Origin: Candidatus Methylomirabilota bacterium
Lineage (GTDB): Bacteria > Methylomirabilota > Methylomirabilia > Methylomirabilales > CSP1-5
Assembly: GCA_023249165.1 (NCBI GenBank)
Contig: JAHFDE010000071.1
Location: 1 to 10,279 of the forward strand
DNA: 10,279 bases
Direction of reading: 5' to 3'
The notes below the pieces were generated by a model, which was not told where the DNA came from, made no database searches, and saw only the letters and a program-made list of their open reading frames with translations. The translations under genes and the position numbers were made by a program. Shown here piece by piece: positions 7,128 through 10,279 of the stretch (positions are counted from its first letter, which is position 1; every line of letters begins with the position of its first letter).

Positions 7128-8393
7128 ATGGGTGGGTTGGACGGCCTTTCGGTGTGGGCCGAGGATGATCTCCGGAGAAAGCTCTTGTGGTATCGTCAGG
7201 TGTCCGCCAACCGGATGCCGGCGAAATTCCGGATTGCCGGTCACATCCCGGTAGAGGTTCCCTTGGCGGAGGCTCCGGAAGAGGTCCTCTGGGAAGAGCT
7301 TGAGGCAAAAACGCCCGTCTTTCTGGACCTCTGGGATCGGATCCGGCGTGGCATCGATGACCTGCCGGCCTCTCCCAGACCGCAACCCAATCTGGTCGAC
7401 CTTTGCCGCGAGCTCAGCATCCGTATGCTCAGTCATTGCAACTTTTGCCGCTGGAACTGCCGGGTGGACCGGCAAAAGGGCACGAAATTCGGCACCTGCA
7501 AGCTGGCCGAGGATTCCCGCGTCTCAAGCTATTTCCACCATCCGGGAGAAGAGTTGATCTACCGGGGGCGGCTCGGTTCGGGGACGATCTTTTTCACCTC
7601 CTGTAATATGCGGTGCGCGTTCTGCCAGAACGGCGACATCAGCACAGATAAGGACAACGGCGAGGTAGTGTCTGCGCGCACGCTGGCCACGATGGCCTGG
7701 CTGCTCCGGATGGAGGGATGCCACAACGTGAACTGGGTCGGGGGTGAGGTGACCATCCATCTGCACAGCATCGTGGAGGCGATCTCGCTGCTCGAGGACC
7801 TCCGTCCCAATATTCAGGACCTTCGGGAGGCGCTCGGGGTGAAGAGCGACTACTACACCAGCTACCGGCGCAATCCGGAGGGTGCCACGTACCGGGGTGC
7901 CTTCAACGCGCCGATGTTGTGGAACAGCAACTTCTTCATGTCGGCACCGGCGATGAAGGTCCTTCGGCTGCTGATGGATGTCTGGCTCCCGGATTTCAAG
8001 TTCGGTCCTGGAAAGTGTGCCGTGAACCTCTCGAGGACCCCCTGGTACTGGGAAACCGTGACCGGCAATATGCAATTGATCCACGGCTGGGGTGAGGAGT
8101 TTACCATCCGCCATCTGGTCATGCCGAATCACGTGGAGTGCTGCACCCGGCCGGTTCTGGAATGGATCGCCCAGACCATGCCGGACGTGCCGGTGAATGT
8201 CATGGACCAGTTCCACCCAGATAATTTCTGTGACCCATCCGGCGCGAAGTACGACAAGAAACACGAGGAGATCGCTCGCCGGCCCACCTCTCAGGAAATC
8301 GTACAGGCCTTTCGCTACGCGAAGGACCTCGGACTCCACTTCGAATCGCTGAGCTACGAAAAGAACGCGACCGGCCTCCGACTGTTGGCGTGA
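7128..8393 (+). CDS. Radical SAM protein, PflX/COG1313-like
   Basis: This 421-residue iron-sulfur enzyme carries the radical SAM motif C159-x3-C163-x2-C166 ('SCNMRCAFCQN'), which holds a [4Fe-4S] cluster that cleaves SAM to a 5'-deoxyadenosyl radical. 'GSGTIFF' before it and 'HNVNWVGGEVTIHL' after it match the PflX group (relatives of pyruvate formate-lyase activase). Ahead of the core is a second cysteine set, C104-x2-C107-x3-C111-x12-C124, with the family spacing 'C-x2-C-x3-C-x-V-D-R ... G-T-C', a probable extra metal or cluster site. The N-terminal 95 residues and the insert around 230-260 make it longer than typical members. The target is unknown, and there is no glycyl-radical enzyme, Memo or AMMECR1 gene in the window. 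A TTG at 7095 in the same frame is possible, but the ATG at 7128 has GGGGAG and AAAGG upstream. A hairpin begins right after the stop. Confidence 0.85.
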   Translation: MGGLDGLSVWAEDDLRRKLLWYRQVSANRMPAKFRIAGHIPVEVPLAEAPEEVLWEELEAKTPVFLDLWDRIRRGIDDLPASPRPQPNLVDLCRELSIRMLSHCNFCRWNCRVDRQKGTKFGTCKLAEDSRVSSYFHHPGEELIYRGRLGSGTIFFTSCNMRCAFCQNGDISTDKDNGEVVSARTLATMAWLLRMEGCHNVNWVGGEVTIHLHSIVEAISLLEDLRPNIQDLREALGVKSDYYTSYRRNPEGATYRGAFNAPMLWNSNFFMSAPAMKVLRLLMDVWLPDFKFGPGKCAVNLSRTPWYWETVTGNMQLIHGWGEEFTIRHLVMPNHVECCTRPVLEWIAQTMPDVPVNVMDQFHPDNFCDPSGAKYDKKHEEIARRPTSQEIVQAFRYAKDLGLHFESLSYEKNATGLRLLA

Positions 8394-8444
8394 CGACCCG
8401 GGCGCCGTGGGAATAAGGAACGGGGTGGCGTGCCCCCCGGGTCG
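8394..8444 (+). terminator. Large hairpin directly after the radical SAM gene, possible terminator or mRNA 3'-end stabiliser
   Basis: CGACCCGGG at 8394-8402 is perfectly complementary to CCCGGGTCG at 8436-8444. Inside it CGCC (8403-8406) can pair with GGCG (8427-8430), leaving a five-base bulge and a loop of 20 bases. The stem begins on the first base after the stop codon. No T-run follows, so it is not a classic intrinsic terminator; it could block 3' exonucleases or mark the end of the unit. Confidence 0.4.
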
Positions 8445-8518
8445 GGTGAAAAGTGTTCCACCATTCAGCACAAGATGGGGAGAGGCGCCTTGAACCAGTC
8501 TCTTCGGGAGAGAAAGTG

Positions 8519-8989
8519 ATGGCTCAACAGGCATTCCAGGAGTGTATCGCGGAGAGGTACTGCTGGGGCTGTGGCCTGCTGAACGAACATGGCTTGCAAA
8601 TACGGAGCTATTGGTCGGGCGATCAGGCAGTCTGCACCTGGCAGCCCAGGCCCTATCACGCAGCGGGTCCCAAGCACATTCTGAATGGTGGAGTCATCGC
8701 AACCATTATAGATTGCCATTGCATCTGCACGGCGATTGCCGCCGCCTACCGCGCAGAGGGGCGATCCATGGATACGGAACCGAGCATCTGGTATGTGACG
8801 GCTTCTCTCCAGGTTGCCTACCTCAAACCGACACCGATCAACGGGCCTGTCAGTCTGCGGGCCTCGGTCAAGGAATCAACGGCAAAGAAGACGACCGTAA
8901 CCTGCTCGCTGTTTGCCAGGGAAGAGGAGTGCGCACGGGGAGAGGTGGTGGCCGTGCGTGTCCCCACGGCCTGGCGCCAAGCTCCTTAG
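8519..8989 (+). CDS. PaaI-family hotdog-fold thioesterase
   Basis: This 156-residue protein has the hotdog signature of PaaI-like acyl-CoA thioesterases, which hydrolyse acyl- or aryl-CoA thioesters in the cytosol. An N-terminal C15-W-G-C18-G...N-E-H-G-L segment is common in this group and may bind metal or be structural. The central helix begins with 'ILNGGVIATIIDCHCICTA' (residues 53-71), in which N-G-G and the D64 position are the usual active-site elements. The final strands 'QVAYLKPTPINGPVSLRA' and 'TVTCSLFA' complete the fold. Unusually many cysteines surround the active helix (C65, C67, C69). The ATG at 8519 is chosen over the in-frame GTG at 8453 because GGGAG lies just upstream and homologs begin near here. 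The preferred substrate cannot be read from sequence. A gap of 125 bases with a hairpin separates it from the radical SAM gene. Confidence 0.82.
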   Translation: MAQQAFQECIAERYCWGCGLLNEHGLQIRSYWSGDQAVCTWQPRPYHAAGPKHILNGGVIATIIDCHCICTAIAAAYRAEGRSMDTEPSIWYVTASLQVAYLKPTPINGPVSLRASVKESTAKKTTVTCSLFAREEECARGEVVAVRVPTAWRQAP

Positions 8990-9108
8990 GCGCCGGGGTC
9001 ACGTCGCCGGCTTGCCGTCACGCTTCGGAAGAGGGACAGGCGTGTCGGGCCAGTCTCGAGGGTTTCTGGTCACGCATGGAAGTGCGCCTTACTGTGGAGG
9101 CTTGAGGG

Positions 9109-9639
9109 ATGGCTAAGGGAATGGCAAGCCCGTTTTTGATCCAGGAGCTGCCGGGGTTTACGCCACGGATCGGCGAGCTGGTGGTCATGATGAATTATGC
9201 GCGCCACACGACGCTCAGAGCAGTGCAGGGCCTCACGACCAGCCAGCTCGACTACCTGCACGACCCCCAGAGCAATACGATCGGGGCGGTGCTGGGCCAC
9301 ATCGCTGCCGTAGAGGTAGCATATCAGGTTGACACGTTCGAGGGGCGAGCTCTTGCTCCCAGGGAGAGACAAGAGTGGGGCGTACTTCTTGATCTCGGCG
9401 AGAGGGCGAGAAGGGAGATTCGCGGCCGCCCAGTGGCCTATTACTTGCATCTGCTCAAGGACGTCCGGCAGAAAACGCTGGGCGAGTTTGCCAAGCGGGG
9501 TGACGATTGGCTGTACGAGCAGACCCCATTTTGGGGCGGCAAACCGGCAAACAATTACTTCAAATGGTTTCACGTCTTCGAAGACGAGATCAATCACCGG
9601 GGCCAGATCCGTTGGCTGTGCAAGCGCCTGCCAGGGTGA
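9109..9639 (+). CDS. DinB/DUF664-family four-helix protein
   Basis: This 176-residue protein has the DinB-superfamily helical-bundle pattern: 'TTLRAVQGLTTSQLDYL' in helix 1, 'IGAVLGHIAAVE' with H64 in helix 2, and 'FKWFHVFEDEINHRGQI' near the C-terminus. H64, H155 and H163 are the candidate metal ligands, and H-x2-E-x4-H-x-GQ matches the DUF664 variant ('H-x2-E-E-x-x-x-H-x-G-Q'). DinB-like proteins include metal-dependent thiol S-transferases (bacillithiol or mycothiol) and many of unknown role; nothing here points to a specific thiol. GGAGG at 9096-9100 sits eight bases before the ATG, a good ribosome binding site. The next gene begins at or just after its stop, so the two are likely co-transcribed. 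Confidence 0.8.
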   Translation: MAKGMASPFLIQELPGFTPRIGELVVMMNYARHTTLRAVQGLTTSQLDYLHDPQSNTIGAVLGHIAAVEVAYQVDTFEGRALAPRERQEWGVLLDLGERARREIRGRPVAYYLHLLKDVRQKTLGEFAKRGDDWLYEQTPFWGGKPANNYFKWFHVFEDEINHRGQIRWLCKRLPG

Positions 9640-9656
9640 GGGGCCGGGAGCGCGCG

Positions 9657-10055
9657 GTGGAGCCACGAGCTCGCTGGAGGAACACGCTGCTTCGGGGTTT
9701 CTCCGTTCTTGCCGTAGTCATGGCTGTGTCCCTGCCTGGGGTTGCAGAGAGCACCAGTCATCTGCGACAGGTCAAGGCATCGGCCGACGCGCAGCTGAGG
9801 ATCAGAGGAGCGAAGGTGTCAACCGAGGATCAGGCCGAGAAGCTAGCGAGTGAAGCATACTTCAAGAGGATGGGTGGCAAGCGGGCAATTCAAACGGCCA
9901 AGGTGGTTTCCATTCACAGGTTGGATGTTGAGATCAAAGGTTTTTCGCGGAAGGGCGATCGGGTGTGGGAAGTACGGATTTACGGAGCCAGGGATCTCAG
10001 TGCATTGATTTGGGTGCATTCCGAAACAGCTGCAACAAAGTTTCTCGTGCCATGA
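9657..10055 (+). CDS. Small exported protein of unknown function
   Basis: This 132-residue protein begins with a short arginine-rich stretch and a hydrophobic segment (about residues 10-24, 'LLRGFSVLAVVMAVSLPG'), then V-A-E, a good signal peptidase site, so it is likely periplasmic. I do not recognise the mature part. It has a charged helical section, then paired strands 'VSIHRLDVEIKGF' and 'RVWEVRIYGARDLSALIWVHSE' suggesting a small beta-sheet domain. The start is uncertain. GTG at 9657 has GGGAG seven bases upstream. GTG at 9636 would overlap the DinB stop as GTGA, which hints at coupling but lacks a Shine-Dalgarno at proper spacing; it would add seven residues. The long frame back to 9507 overlaps DinB and is a shadow. 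It fits downstream of DinB in one unit. Confidence 0.6.
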   Translation: MEPRARWRNTLLRGFSVLAVVMAVSLPGVAESTSHLRQVKASADAQLRIRGAKVSTEDQAEKLASEAYFKRMGGKRAIQTAKVVSIHRLDVEIKGFSRKGDRVWEVRIYGARDLSALIWVHSETAATKFLVP

Positions 10056-10098
10056 GACACAACCCATCTTCCTAGACCCAGCTGAGCGCTTCGTTCTG

Positions 10099-10279
10099 AT
10101 GCTCAACATCGCCATTATTCTCAGCATTCTGTTCGGAACCTACCCGGTTCTCTCCGGTCTTGACCGGCGGTCCGTGGAGGCGGCTGAGCAGGCGCGGGAA
10201 GGGGAGTCCTCGCAACAGTTCGGTGAGATCGCCAAGGTGAAGGTGAATCGGACAGGGACGATCTATCTCAACGGGAAAG
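10099..10279 (+). CDS. Start of a membrane protein, possibly ExbD/TolR-like (3' end outside window)
   Basis: Sixty codons are visible before the window ends. A hydrophobic segment (residues 1-16, M-L-N-I-A-I-I-L-S-I-L-F) is followed by a charged linker and then 'IAKVKVNRTGTIYLNGK', which resembles the first strands of the ExbD/TolR periplasmic domain. Those proteins couple the proton gradient to outer-membrane transport or cell-envelope work. The usual ExbD N-terminus with its conserved membrane aspartate is not seen. The frame is open upstream to at least 10057 ('PIFLDPAERFVL') but contains no ATG, GTG or TTG start, so the true start is unclear and the Shine-Dalgarno is poor. It could equally be an unrelated single-pass membrane protein. 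Confidence 0.4.
   Translation, partial: MLNIAIILSILFGTYPVLSGLDRRSVEAAEQAREGESSQQFGEIAKVKVNRTGTIYLNGK

Noticed and set aside
7524..8534. 336-codon open frame on the - strand
   Set aside because: It is the antisense shadow of the radical SAM gene, whose cysteine motifs on the + strand leave no doubt about the coding strand.
8973..8994. GGCGCC repeated around the thioesterase stop codon, able to form a small hairpin
   Set aside because: The stem is only 6 bases, does not extend and has no T-run. GGCGCC is self-complementary and common in GC-rich DNA.

Overview
The window looks like part of the chromosome of a moderately GC-rich, free-living environmental bacterium. Every gene I can support is on the + strand. 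A bacterial family-B DNA polymerase, a TAXI-type TRAP solute-binding protein, a PflX-like radical SAM protein and many small stand-alone enzymes would fit a lineage such as NC10/Methylomirabilota, Rokubacteria or a relative. That placement is inference from gene content only. I see no tRNA, rRNA, CRISPR array, transposase or integrase.

Left part (1-2759): the 3' end of a family-B DNA polymerase gene enters from the left edge and stops at 489. Two unrelated exported-protein genes follow: a DUF6134-like protein (640-1452, visibly A/T-richer) and a TraB/GumN-family protein (1609-2538, very rich in GC-ending codons, with its own sigma-70-like promoter at 1514-1541). Then, at 2590-2718, the last 42 codons and stop of the polymerase gene appear a second time as a diverged, start-less remnant (about 78% identical by hand count). 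The roughly 2.1 kb carrying the two exported-protein genes is therefore bracketed by two versions of the polymerase 3' end. This is the most unusual structure in the window and suggests an insertion or recombination junction at the end of polB.

Middle part (2760-6961): a membrane-anchored TAXI-family solute-binding protein, a lipoprotein with an alpha/beta-hydrolase-like S-x-S-K-G motif, and an amidohydrolase are packed with gaps of 19 and 4 bases and probably form one transcription unit. A class I SAM-dependent methyltransferase follows after 63 bases. No TRAP permease genes are seen.

Right part (6962-10279): a radical SAM protein of the PflX/COG1313 type follows a plausible promoter (7009-7038) and is closed by a hairpin (8394-8444). 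After it come a PaaI-like hotdog thioesterase, a DinB/DUF664-type four-helix protein, a small exported protein of unknown function, and the start of a membrane protein that may be ExbD/TolR-like and runs off the right edge.

Intergenic stretches are all shorter than 300 bases. The gap 490-639 holds nothing I can name. The gap 2539-2759 is mostly the polymerase remnant, and 8990-9108 shows only a Shine-Dalgarno for the next gene. Apart from the repeated polymerase end, the genes look like ordinary housekeeping or accessory genes, and I do not see a convincing new multi-gene system.
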